A stretch of DNA of 64,000 nt from assembly GCF_019857185.1 (NCBI RefSeq), contig NZ_JAHWXP010000003.1, positions 1-64,000 of the forward strand, read 5' to 3'. Source of the stretch: Alteriqipengyuania abyssalis (GTDB lineage: Bacteria; Pseudomonadota; Alphaproteobacteria; Sphingomonadales; Sphingomonadaceae). Each line of letters starts with the position of its first letter. The stretch's first letter is position 1. The notes under the pieces were generated by a model. The model did no database searches and had not been told where the DNA came from. It worked only from the letters and a program-made list of their open reading frames with translations. The translations under genes were made by a program, and so were the position numbers. Below, one piece after another: positions 1 to 7,784 of this stretch.

Positions 1-1
1 T

Positions 2-709
2 CTCGAAACCGGCTACTGGCTGATCGACACCGCCGCGATCTACAAGAATGAGAAAGGCGTCGGCGAAGGGATCGGCGACTGGGCCGACATCTTCCTCCAG
101 ACCAAGATCTGGAATGAAAGCCAGGGTTACGACCGCACGCTGAAAGCCGCGGACAAATGTCTGGAACGGCTGGGCCGCGATCATGTCGACATGCTGCTGA
201 TCCACTGGCCCTGCCCCGACAAGGGCCTGTTCGTGGAGACCTGGAAGGCATTCATCGAACTGCGCGACCAGGGCAAGGCCAAGTCCATCGGCGTGTCCAA
301 CTTCCGCGAGGAAGACCTGAAGCGGATCGTCGACGAAACCGGCGTGGTGCCCGCGCTCAACCAGATCGAGCTGCACCCCAGCTTCCAGCAGCGCGCAATG
401 CGCAAGGTGCATCAGGATATGGGCATCGTCACCCAGAGCTGGTCGCCGCTCGGCCAAGGCAACGGGATGGATAACGACACGATCAAGGCGATCGCCGACG
501 AGACCGGCAAGTCCGCCAGTGCCGTCATCATCCGCTGGCACATCCAGCACGGCTTTTCCGTCCTGCCGCGCTCGACCAATCCCGATCACATTCGCGACAA
601 CTACAGCGCGCTGTCGTTCGAACTGAGCGACGAGCAAATGGCGAAGATCGACGCGCTGGACAGCGAGGACGGCCGAATGGGCCCCGAACCGGGCAAGTTC
701 AACGACTGA
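2..709 (+). CDS. Aldo/keto reductase (5' end cut by the window)
   Basis: The open frame runs from base 2 to the TGA at 707-709 and gives 235 residues, so roughly the first 40 residues of a 270-280 residue enzyme lie outside the window. All four residues of the aldo/keto reductase catalytic tetrad are visible in fragment numbering: Asp9 and Tyr14 (LIDTAAIY), Lys35 (TKIW) and His68 (LLIHWP). The later stretches GVSNF and NQIELHP are also typical of the family, which folds as a TIM barrel and reduces aldehydes or ketones with NADPH in the cytoplasm. The closest style is the 2,5-diketogluconate reductase group, but the substrate cannot be read from sequence. Family certain, substrate unknown. Confidence 0.93.
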   Translation, partial: LETGYWLIDTAAIYKNEKGVGEGIGDWADIFLQTKIWNESQGYDRTLKAADKCLERLGRDHVDMLLIHWPCPDKGLFVETWKAFIELRDQGKAKSIGVSNFREEDLKRIVDETGVVPALNQIELHPSFQQRAMRKVHQDMGIVTQSWSPLGQGNGMDNDTIKAIADETGKSASAVIIRWHIQHGFSVLPRSTNPDHIRDNYSALSFELSDEQMAKIDALDSEDGRMGPEPGKFND

Positions 710-737
710 CCGCTTGACCGTATTAACACTCTATAGC

Positions 738-771
738 ACATGGGCGACCTTCTAACGGAGGTCGCCCATGT
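738..771 (+). promoter_or_regulatory. Perfect hairpin enclosing the start codon of the next gene
   Basis: ACATGGGCGACCT (738-750) and AGGTCGCCCATGT (759-771) form a perfect 13-bp inverted repeat with an 8-base loop. The right arm contains the ATG (768-770) of the following gene, and its Shine-Dalgarno GGAGG (757-761) lies half in the loop and half in the stem. Seen directly: repeat and overlap. Inferred: the mRNA hairpin would hide the start codon and lower or regulate translation. It could also end transcription of the upstream reductase gene, but no T-run follows. Confidence 0.6.
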
Positions 772-1823
772 CGTTTCTGCTCGCCGTCTCACTTCTCGCG
801 CAGGCGGCCGCGCCGCTTCCGGCGGATCTGGTCGATATTGTCGATGAGGCGGCACAGGAACGGGGCGATCTTACCCCGGTGCTGGTGCTGGGCACGTCGC
901 ACCTGTCGTCCCTGCCCAAGGATTTCCCGCTGGAACGGTTCGATCCGCTGCTCGACGCGCTGGAAGAATGGGCGCCCGAGGCGATCGCGATCGAGGGGAT
1001 CGATGGGGTTCAGTGCGACAATCTGCGGCTGTTCGACCCCGGCAATGCGGAGACCTATTGCCCCGATCCCGGCCCGGCACGCGCCGCGCTGGGCGTGAGC
1101 GCACGCGACGTGCAATTCGGGGTGATGGACCTGCTCGCCAAGCCGGGAGACCAGCGCACCATTGCCGAACGCCGGCGACTGGTCGGCCTGTTCCTCGCCA
1201 TCGGGGAGCCGGAATCGGCGCTGGTGCAATGGCTCCGCCTGCCCGAAGCCGAGCGTGCGGCGGGCGACGACCTGCCCGCCGAACTGGTCGCTTTTCTCGA
1301 AAAGTACGACACCCGCCACAACGAGAACGTCGTCCTCGCCGCCCGGCTGGCGGTGCGCCTCGGCCTCGACCGGGTCTATCGCGTAGACGACCAGATGAGC
1401 GGCAGCGACCCCAAGGACGCGGAAGCCTATGGTCCTGAAATCAGCGCGATCTGGGACAATGCGCCGACCAAGCAGCGTATCGCCGAATACGAGGAATGGG
1501 ACGCGGCGATGGAGGATGGCTCTATGCCGATCCTTGAATGGTATCGGCGGTATAACTCGCCCGCCTCGCTCGCGCTGGCGATGGCGGGCGATTTCGGCGC
1601 GGCGGCGGGGGCGCGGACCCCGAGCGATGCAGGACAGACCTATCTTGCCTATTGGGAGACGCGCAACCTGCGGATGGTCGCCAATATCCGCCAGGTGATC
1701 GGCACGGACACGCGCACGCTCGCCATCGTGGGCGTGTCGCACAAGCCCTATTACGACCGCTATCTGGGCATGATGAGCAATATCGAGCTGGCCGATACGC
1801 AGGCCGTGCTCGGCGGCGACTAG
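768..1823 (+). CDS. Secreted DUF5694-like protein of unknown function
   Basis: 351 residues. The first 15-20 residues form a short hydrophobic signal-like segment ending near AQAAA. Two glycine-histidine motifs stand out: LGTSH at 41-45 and IVGVSHKPYYDRY beginning near 320. The pair resembles DUF5694 proteins and, more distantly, the GxxH motifs of TraB/GumN/Tiki-type proteins; this is family recognition and no activity is established. The start at 768 has a strong GGAGG six bases upstream, although it sits in a hairpin. The gene meets hisZ tail to tail with an overlap of a few bases, so the two are convergent. Confidence 0.75.
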   Translation: MSFLLAVSLLAQAAAPLPADLVDIVDEAAQERGDLTPVLVLGTSHLSSLPKDFPLERFDPLLDALEEWAPEAIAIEGIDGVQCDNLRLFDPGNAETYCPDPGPARAALGVSARDVQFGVMDLLAKPGDQRTIAERRRLVGLFLAIGEPESALVQWLRLPEAERAAGDDLPAELVAFLEKYDTRHNENVVLAARLAVRLGLDRVYRVDDQMSGSDPKDAEAYGPEISAIWDNAPTKQRIAEYEEWDAAMEDGSMPILEWYRRYNSPASLALAMAGDFGAAAGARTPSDAGQTYLAYWETRNLRMVANIRQVIGTDTRTLAIVGVSHKPYYDRYLGMMSNIELADTQAVLGGD

Positions 1824-2926
1824 AGCGGGATCGCCTCGCCGCTCTCCAGCCGGTGCGTGCAGCCGAGCGCGCACGGGTCTTCATCATCGGACAGCGCGGC
1901 GAGCGTACGCCAGCCCTCGCCGCGCAGCCGCGCAGCCCCCTCGCCGTCGTGGCCCAGCGGCAGGTAGAGCATCGCGCGCGGCTCGGCTGCGGGCAGCAGC
2001 GGGAGCGCCTGGCCGAGATAGATCGAGAAACCGGTCGCGGGCTCGTCCGTCCCGCGGATCAGGTAAGTGCCGCCCCGGCCCAGCGCGCCGCGCGCATCGC
2101 CTGCGTACAGCGTGAAGCCGAACCAGCTCTGGTATTCGAACCCGTGCCGCTCGGTCGGGTCGAGCGTGATCCGCGCGCGGTTGCCCACTGCTGCGGCGAT
2201 CTGCTCCAGCCCCGCGATCCGGCTTTCCAGCGCGCCGCCCGCATCCACCGCGCGCAGCCTGTCGAGCGCATCGGGGAAAGGCCCGGCGGCGTGGATCAGC
2301 GGCAGGTAGGCATCGCCGCCGACCGCCTTCAACCCGCCCGCATCCTTGGCATCGAGTTCGCGCCTGACCGCATCGGCCTGTTCCTCGTCCAGCGGGAACG
2401 GCCCTGCGGCCAGCGTGGTGACGAGATCGGGCAGCGTGAAATCGACCGACAGGTTTTCGACGCCGACCGCCTCCAGCGCGGCAAGCGCGGTCAGCACCAC
2501 CTCGCTCGCGGCGGCGACGCTGTCCGATCCGATCAGCTCCGCGCCGACCTGCAGGCGCTGGCGCACCGGATCGAGCTGGTCTGCCGCGATCCGCGTTACC
2601 TCGCCTGCGTAGCACAACCGCAGGGGCCGTACGCGCGCGCTCAGCGCGGTCGCCGCGATGCGCCCAATCTGCGGGGTGATGTCGCTGCGCAGCGCAAGCG
2701 TGCGCAGGCTAGCCGGGTCGACGAAGCGGAACATCGCGCGCGTCTGCAACCCATCCATCCGGTGGCCGAGCGACTTCTCGAACTCGACCAGCGGCGGGCT
2801 GACCCGGTCATATCCATGCGCGTCCATCGCATCGAGCGCGGCGCGCATCGCGCGGCCGAGCATGGCGGAATCGGCGGGCAGGTTGTCGGCCAGCCCTTCG
2901 GGCAGCAGGTCGTCGGTCGTGGTCAT
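1820..2926 (-). CDS. hisZ: ATP phosphoribosyltransferase regulatory subunit HisZ
   Basis: 368 residues. HisZ is a catalytically inactive histidyl-tRNA-synthetase-like protein that pairs with short-form HisG for the first step of histidine synthesis. The synthetase-like core is visible: a motif-2-like segment (ALRSDITPQIGRIAA, near 78-92) and, later, GRGGTYLIRG with FSIYLGQAL. No anticodon-binding domain follows, and the length fits HisZ rather than HisS. No hisG lies in the window. The gene is downstream of serC and serA on the same strand, separated from serA by a short palindromic repeat. Confidence 0.88.
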   Translation of the reverse strand: MTTTDDLLPEGLADNLPADSAMLGRAMRAALDAMDAHGYDRVSPPLVEFEKSLGHRMDGLQTRAMFRFVDPASLRTLALRSDITPQIGRIAATALSARVRPLRLCYAGEVTRIAADQLDPVRQRLQVGAELIGSDSVAAASEVVLTALAALEAVGVENLSVDFTLPDLVTTLAAGPFPLDEEQADAVRRELDAKDAGGLKAVGGDAYLPLIHAAGPFPDALDRLRAVDAGGALESRIAGLEQIAAAVGNRARITLDPTERHGFEYQSWFGFTLYAGDARGALGRGGTYLIRGTDEPATGFSIYLGQALPLLPAAEPRAMLYLPLGHDGEGAARLRGEGWRTLAALSDDEDPCALGCTHRLESGEAIPL

Positions 2927-2947
2927 GCGCCTGCCCCTAACGCCCTC

Positions 2948-2973
2948 GTCATCCCAGCGGAAGCTGGGATGAC
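2948..2973. repeat. Short GTCA...TGAC palindrome
   Basis: GTCATCCCAGC (2948-2958), a GGAA loop and GCTGGGATGAC (2963-2973) form a perfect 11-bp stem in the gap between serA and hisZ. It has the same GTCA/TGAC ends as elements at 4589-4701 and 22741-22820, so it looks like the short form of a dispersed repeat family. It may also act as a 3' mRNA structure for serA; no clear T-run follows. Confidence 0.75.
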
Positions 2974-2984
2974 GAAAAGCGGTT

Positions 2985-4571
2985 CTAGAAACTCAGCGCG
3001 GTGACCGTGCGCACGCCTTCCAGCGCCTCGGCCTCGGCGATGAGCGCGTCGTCGACCGGCTGGTCGAGGCTCAGCAGCAGCACCGCCTCGCCCCCGGCCT
3101 GCTTGCGGCCGAGGTTGAAGGTGCCGATGTTGATCCCGCGATTGCCCAGCAGCGAGCCGATCCGCCCGATGAAGCCGGGCGCATCGTCGTTGACGACGTA
3201 GATCATGTGGCCATCCAGCTCCGCCTCGATCCCGATCCCGAAGATCTCGACCAGACGCGGCGCTTCGCGACCGAACAACGTGCCCGCGACGGAGCGTTTG
3301 CCCGCGTCGGTTTCCACCGTCACCCGAATCAGCGTCTGATAGGTCCCTTCGCGGGTGGAGCGGATTTCGCGCACCTCGATCCCGCGATCCTTGGCGAGGA
3401 ACGGCGCGTTGACCATGTTCACGCTCTGCGAGAAGCGGCGCATCAGCCCCGCCAGCACCGCGGCGGTAATCGGCTTGGGATTGAGCTCCGCCGCGTCGCC
3501 TTCCAGCTCGATTGCGATCTTGGGCAGGCTGCCATGCGCCAGCTGCCCGACCAGCGAACCGAGGCTTTCGGCCAGCTGCATGTAGGGCTTCAGCCGCGGG
3601 GCTTCCTCGGCGCTGAGGCTGGGCATGTTGAGCGCGTTGGTGACCGCGCCGGTGAGCAGGAAATCGCTCAGCTGCTCGGCCACCTGAAGCGCGACATTCT
3701 CCTGCGCCTCGCGGGTCGAGGCACCCAGATGGGGCGTGCAGATGAAGCCGGGCTTGCCGAACAACGGGCTCTCCTTCGCCGGTTCGGTCTGGAACACGTC
3801 CAGCGCCGCGCCCGCCACATGCCCGCTGTCGAGCGCTTCGGCCAAAGCCGCCTCGTCGATCAGTCCGCCGCGCGCGCAGTTGACGATCCGCACGCCTTTC
3901 TTCGTCTTGGCGAGGTTTTCCGCCGAGAGGATATTGCGCGTCTCGTCGGTCAGCGGGGTGTGCAGCGTGATGCAGTCGGCGCGGCGCAGCAAGTCGTCCA
4001 GCTCGACCTTCTCGACGCCGATATCGACCGCGCGCTCTTCTGTCAGGAAGGGATCATAGGCGATTACTTTCATCCGCAGACCCTGCGCGCGACTGGCGAC
4101 GATCGAGCCGATATTGCCCGCGCCGATCAGGCCGAGCGTCTTGCCGGTCAGCTCGATGCCCATGAAATCGCTCTTGGGCCATTCGCCCTTCTGCGTGCGC
4201 GCGTTCGCCTGCGGGATTTGCCGCGCGAGTGCGAGCAGCATGGCGATGGCGTGTTCGGCGGTGGTGATCGAGTTGCCGAAGGGCGTGTTCATCACCACCA
4301 CGCCGCGTTCGCTGGCGGCAGGGATATCGACATTGTCGACCCCGATCCCGGCGCGGCCGATCACCTTCAGATTGGTCGCGGCCTCCAGAATCTCGGGCGT
4401 GACCTTCGTGGAGGAACGGATCGCAAGGCCTTCATATTCGCCGATAATCGCTTTCAGCGCGTCGGGCGAAAGGCCGGTCTTCTCGTGCACTTCGCACCCG
4501 CGCTCCGCGAAAATCTTGGCGGCGTCGGGGCTCATCTTGTCGGAAATCAGGACTTTGGGTTTCTGGGACAT
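2985..4571 (-). CDS. serA: D-3-phosphoglycerate dehydrogenase
   Basis: 528 residues, the long (type 1) form. SerA oxidises 3-phosphoglycerate to phosphohydroxypyruvate with NAD, the first step of serine synthesis. Visible: a substrate-binding N-terminal domain, a Rossmann segment (GLIGAGNIGS near 148-157), the RIVNCARGGLIDE strand, the TPHLGAST segment with the catalytic histidine near 280-290, an intervening domain, and a C-terminal ACT domain (from about MIYVVNDDAPGFIGRIG) that usually senses serine. It lies downstream of serC with a repeat-filled gap of about 150 bases, so they are probably co-transcribed. Confidence 0.97.
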   Translation of the reverse strand: MSQKPKVLISDKMSPDAAKIFAERGCEVHEKTGLSPDALKAIIGEYEGLAIRSSTKVTPEILEAATNLKVIGRAGIGVDNVDIPAASERGVVVMNTPFGNSITTAEHAIAMLLALARQIPQANARTQKGEWPKSDFMGIELTGKTLGLIGAGNIGSIVASRAQGLRMKVIAYDPFLTEERAVDIGVEKVELDDLLRRADCITLHTPLTDETRNILSAENLAKTKKGVRIVNCARGGLIDEAALAEALDSGHVAGAALDVFQTEPAKESPLFGKPGFICTPHLGASTREAQENVALQVAEQLSDFLLTGAVTNALNMPSLSAEEAPRLKPYMQLAESLGSLVGQLAHGSLPKIAIELEGDAAELNPKPITAAVLAGLMRRFSQSVNMVNAPFLAKDRGIEVREIRSTREGTYQTLIRVTVETDAGKRSVAGTLFGREAPRLVEIFGIGIEAELDGHMIYVVNDDAPGFIGRIGSLLGNRGINIGTFNLGRKQAGGEAVLLLSLDQPVDDALIAEAEALEGVRTVTALSF

Positions 4572-4588
4572 TTCATTTCCCTCAAATC

Positions 4589-4701
4589 GTCATGCTGAAC
4601 TTGTTTCAGCATCCACCGAGCCTTCTCGAACGAAGGCTCGATGATGGAGAACTGGACCCTGGAAGCGAAGCTGTGCGAGGCACAAACGAGTTCAGGGTGA
4701 C
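4589..4701. repeat. Composite palindromic repeat between serC and serA
   Basis: The element begins GTCATGCTGAAC (4589-4600) and ends GTTCAGGGTGAC (4690-4701); the ends are inverted copies with 10 of 12 matches. Inside are ATGCTGAA/TTCAGCAT (4592-4599 and 4605-4612) and a 9-bp stem CGAGCCTTC/GAAGGCTCG (4617-4625 and 4632-4640). It fills most of the serC-serA gap. Such repeats occur in many copies in sphingomonad genomes; that is background knowledge, not tested here. Confidence 0.7.
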
Positions 4702-4725
4702 GGGATAGCTGGAGGAGGCGCGGAG

Positions 4726-5880
4726 CTACTTCTGCAGCTCGGCGAAGGCCCACTCGATCCACGGGATCAGGCGCGCGATGTCTTCGCTCTCGACCGTGCC
4801 GCCGCACCAGATGCGCAAGGACGGCGGCGCATCGCGGTAGCCATTGAAGTCGTAGCCGACGCCTTCGGCTTCCAGCATCTTGTAGATCTTGCCGGGCACC
4901 GCGGCCTGCTCGTCTTCAGGCAGACTGTCGAACCATTCGCCCTGGAAGACGAAGCACACGCCGGTATTGGTCCGCTTGGCCGGATCGTCGACCATGTTGC
5001 GCACGTAGGGCGTCGCCTCGATCCAGTCGGTCAGCACCTTGGCATTGGCATTCGCGCGTTCGATCATCGCGGGCAGCCCGCCGATCGACTTCGCCCATTC
5101 GAGCGCGGCGATGTAATCCTCGGTCGCCAGCATCGACGGCGTGTTGATCGTCGCGCCTTCGAAGATCGCGGTGTTGATCTTGCCACCCTTCTTCAGGCGG
5201 AACAGCTTGGGCAGCGGCCATTCGGGATCGTAGCTTTCGATCCGCTCGACCGCCTTGGGCGAAAGGATCAGCATCCCGTGCTGCGCTTCGGAGCCCATCA
5301 CCTTCTGCCAGGAATAGGTCGTCGCATCGAGCTTGGCCCAGTCCATCTCCTGCGCGAAGACGGCGCTGGTCGCATCGTTGATGGTGATGCCCTTGCGATC
5401 AGCTGCCAGCCAGTCGGTGTTGGGAATGCGCGCGCCGCTCGTCGTCCCGTTCCAAGTGAAAACGACATCGTTTTCCTGCGGGATCGAGTTCAGATCGGGA
5501 ATTTCGCCATAAGGCGCGTCGAGGACCTGCAGGTCGGGCAGCTTGAGCTGCTTGACCGCGTCCTGAATCCACACGTTACCGAAGCTCTCCCACGCGGCGA
5601 CGGTCGCGGGGCCGGCGCCCAGCATCGTCCACATCGCGCATTCGAGCGCGCCCGTGTCCGACGCGGGCATGATGCCGACGAGATAGTCGTCGGGCACGCC
5701 GAGCAGCTCTTTCGAGAGATCGATCGCGTATTTCAGGCGCGCCTTGCCGACCGAAGAACGGTGCGAACGGCCCAGCGATTCGGTTTGGAGTTTGTCGAGC
5801 GACCAGCCGGGAAACTTGGCGGTCGGACCGGACGAAAAGAACGGGCGCTCCGGACGGAGCGTCGGCTTGGTAGCAGTCAT
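4726..5880 (-). CDS. serC: Phosphoserine aminotransferase
   Basis: 384 residues from the ATG at 5880, preceded by AAGGAGAG; the frame stays open further upstream, but that part has no family resemblance. SerC transfers an amino group from glutamate to phosphohydroxypyruvate using PLP, the second step of serine synthesis. FFSSGPTAKFPGW near the start, WNGTTSGARIPN, NDATSAVFAQEMDW and the SWQK motif with the PLP-binding lysine identify the alphaproteobacterial type. It is first in the serC-serA direction, and its leader contains two small hairpins. Confidence 0.96.
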   Translation of the reverse strand: MTATKPTLRPERPFFSSGPTAKFPGWSLDKLQTESLGRSHRSSVGKARLKYAIDLSKELLGVPDDYLVGIMPASDTGALECAMWTMLGAGPATVAAWESFGNVWIQDAVKQLKLPDLQVLDAPYGEIPDLNSIPQENDVVFTWNGTTSGARIPNTDWLAADRKGITINDATSAVFAQEMDWAKLDATTYSWQKVMGSEAQHGMLILSPKAVERIESYDPEWPLPKLFRLKKGGKINTAIFEGATINTPSMLATEDYIAALEWAKSIGGLPAMIERANANAKVLTDWIEATPYVRNMVDDPAKRTNTGVCFVFQGEWFDSLPEDEQAAVPGKIYKMLEAEGVGYDFNGYRDAPPSLRIWCGGTVESEDIARLIPWIEWAFAELQK

Positions 5881-5885
5881 GTATT

Positions 5886-5929
5886 CTCTCCTTGCAGAGA
5901 GCTCGCGCGGCGTTGGGACCGCGTGGCCC
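5886..5929 (-). ncRNA. Candidate serC leader RNA (two hairpins)
   Basis: Read on the minus strand, the serC leader holds GGGCC-ACGC-GGUCC (5929 down to 5916), then CUCUC-UGCAAG-GAGAG (5901 down to 5886), ending 5 bases before the serC ATG. The second hairpin contains the AAGGAGAG ribosome site, so it could block translation. The serC RNA motif known upstream of serC in Alphaproteobacteria is described as two short hairpins close to the start codon. The fit is in position and shape; a covariance-model match was not run. Confidence 0.5.
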
Positions 5930-5936
5930 GTCGGCG

Positions 5937-5964
5937 GCAATAAAGTTGCGCTGCAGCAAGTCAA
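5937..5964 (-). promoter_or_regulatory. Possible serC promoter
   Basis: On the minus strand, TTGACT (5964-5959), a 16-base spacer and TATTGC (5942-5937) resemble a housekeeping promoter. Transcription would begin just before the two-hairpin leader. Only the -35 box is strong, so this is a suggestion. Confidence 0.4.
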
Positions 5965-6092
5965 CGTGAAACTGAAAAACTCTCGCCGGGCATCATCGCA
6001 TTCGCATCGCGAAGGCAGCTGGGCCCGAAGATGGCGAGACAGTGCCTCCACCCCCTCGCCAAGTGCAATCGCGAGCCTTAAGGCGGGCAGCG

Positions 6093-7256
6093 ATGGACGT
6101 TACCGATCTTCGCGTTGCCTTGGTCAGCGGCAATTACAACATGGTCCGCGACGGGCCGACGCAGGCGCTCAACCGCCTGGTCCGCCATTTGCTCGACCAG
6201 GGCGGTGCGGTGCGAATCTTTGCGCCGACGGTCGAAAACCCGCAGGTAGAGGCAGTTGGGGACCTCGTCTCGGTCCCCTCCCTGCCCATCCCGTTCCGTC
6301 CGGAATACCACTTCACCTTCGGGCTGAAGGGCGAGACCCGGCGCGCATTTGAGGAATTTCGCCCCAACATCGTGCATGTCGCAAGTCCCGATCGCACCTG
6401 CCAGCAGGCGGTCGAGTGGGCGCGCGAGCACGGCGTACCGGTGCTGGCATCGGTTCACACCCGGTTCGAAACCTATCCGCGTTACTACAAGATGGGCTTC
6501 CTCGAACCGGTCATCGAATCGCTGCTGAGGCGGTTCTATCGCAAGTGCGATGCGCTGGTCGCCCCGTCGCCCGGGATGGTCGACGTGCTGTGCAGCCAGC
6601 GGATGAACCGGGATATCGGTATCTGGACCCGCGGGATCGACCGCGAGGTGTTCCACCCCGGCGCGCGCGACATGGAATGGCGGCGCGGACTGGGCATTGC
6701 CGATCACGAGGTGGTCATCACCTTCCTCGGCAGGCTGGTGATGGAAAAAGGGCTCGACGTGTTCGTCGACACGATCATCGAACTGCGCAAGCGGCAGATC
6801 GCGCACAAGGTGATGGTGATCGGCGACGGGCCCGCGCGCGGGTGGTTCGAAAAGGCGCTGCCCGGCGGGATTTTCGTCGGCCACCAGGGCGGCAAATGCC
6901 TGGGCCGCGCGGTCGCGAGTGGGGATGTGTTCTTCAACCCCTCGATCACCGAGACCTTCGGCAACGTCACGCTCGAATCGATGGCATGCGGGCTGCCGGT
7001 GGTCGCGGCCGACGCGACCGGCAGTTCGGGTCTGGTCGCGCATGGCGAAAGCGGCATGCTGGTGCCGCCGGGCGATGTGAAGGGCTTTGCCGACGCGCTC
7101 GCCCCCTATTGCCTCGACGCCGATCTGCGCGCGCGCCACGGCGCCGCGGGGCTCGAACGCAGCCAGCCCTACACGTGGGAGGCGATCAACGCCTCGATGG
7201 TCGATACCTATCTGCGACTGGTCGAGGCCAAGCCGCCCTGCGATGGTTCAGCGTAG
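6093..7256 (+). CDS. GT4-family glycosyltransferase
   Basis: 387 residues from the ATG at 6093 (MDVTDLRVALVSGNYN); the frame extends upstream but the family begins here. GT-B fold: an N-terminal acceptor domain with the glycine-rich opening and GPTQALNRLV, and a C-terminal nucleotide-sugar domain with FLGRLVMEKGLDVF, GDGPARGWFE and the E-x7-E motif ITETFGNVTLES. This style is seen in mannosyl- and glucosyl-transferases that build glycolipids at the membrane. The product cannot be told from sequence. It diverges from serC and overlaps the next, convergent gene by 9 bases at their 3' ends. Confidence 0.88.
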   Translation: MDVTDLRVALVSGNYNMVRDGPTQALNRLVRHLLDQGGAVRIFAPTVENPQVEAVGDLVSVPSLPIPFRPEYHFTFGLKGETRRAFEEFRPNIVHVASPDRTCQQAVEWAREHGVPVLASVHTRFETYPRYYKMGFLEPVIESLLRRFYRKCDALVAPSPGMVDVLCSQRMNRDIGIWTRGIDREVFHPGARDMEWRRGLGIADHEVVITFLGRLVMEKGLDVFVDTIIELRKRQIAHKVMVIGDGPARGWFEKALPGGIFVGHQGGKCLGRAVASGDVFFNPSITETFGNVTLESMACGLPVVAADATGSSGLVAHGESGMLVPPGDVKGFADALAPYCLDADLRARHGAAGLERSQPYTWEAINASMVDTYLRLVEAKPPCDGSA

Positions 7257-7706
7257 CACCCCTTTGGAGCGCATGCTGGCGGCGTAGATCAGCAGGAAGG
7301 TCGCGATCGACCAGATCACGATGGTAATGATCGTGGTGGTGGTGTTCTGCACCCAGTCGGGCTGCCCGACCACCATCTGGTAGACGGTAGTGGTCGCCAG
7401 CCCCAGCAACGACAGCGCAAAGGCATACACCGCGAAGCGGGTGCGCAGCAACAGCAGCAGCGAGCCGAGCACTGCCCCCCAAACGCCCACAGCCCAGGCC
7501 CCGTGGACCCAGGCCGGATAGCTCTGGAAGTAGGCGAGCGCCTGCTGCGGTGTCGCCTCGATCCCGTCCATCATGCTTTCGAAATAGGCGAGGTTGCCCA
7601 GCTGCGTTTGCAGATAATCATTCGCGCCGAACGCATTCCATGCGAGCGACACGATGCCGACCACCCACAGGTGCCACGGCGTGCGCGCCTTCAGATGCTT
7701 GTCCAT
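7248..7706 (-). CDS. Small integral membrane protein, function unknown
   Basis: 152 residues from the ATG at 7706; the upstream extension of the frame lacks protein character. Four hydrophobic segments can be seen, near WHLWVVGIVSLAWNAF, WVHGAWAVGVWGAVLGSLLLLL, FAVYAFALSLLGLATTTVY and TTIITIVIWSIATFLLIYAA, so it should be a four-helix inner-membrane protein. Similar unnamed proteins occur in sphingomonads. No motif points to a role. It follows padR on the same strand, about 80 bases downstream, and could share its transcript. Confidence 0.75.
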   Translation of the reverse strand: MDKHLKARTPWHLWVVGIVSLAWNAFGANDYLQTQLGNLAYFESMMDGIEATPQQALAYFQSYPAWVHGAWAVGVWGAVLGSLLLLLRTRFAVYAFALSLLGLATTTVYQMVVGQPDWVQNTTTTIITIVIWSIATFLLIYAASMRSKGVLR

Positions 7707-7784
7707 TTCGCCTCTGCCCCCTTGGAGGTGCGACCCGGACACGGAGGATACACCCCCGCGCCCGGGCGACAAGTGTGCGAGCAT

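Noticed and set aside
3207-4598. A 463-residue plus-strand frame over serA
   Set aside because: Shadow of serA, which has every expected domain.
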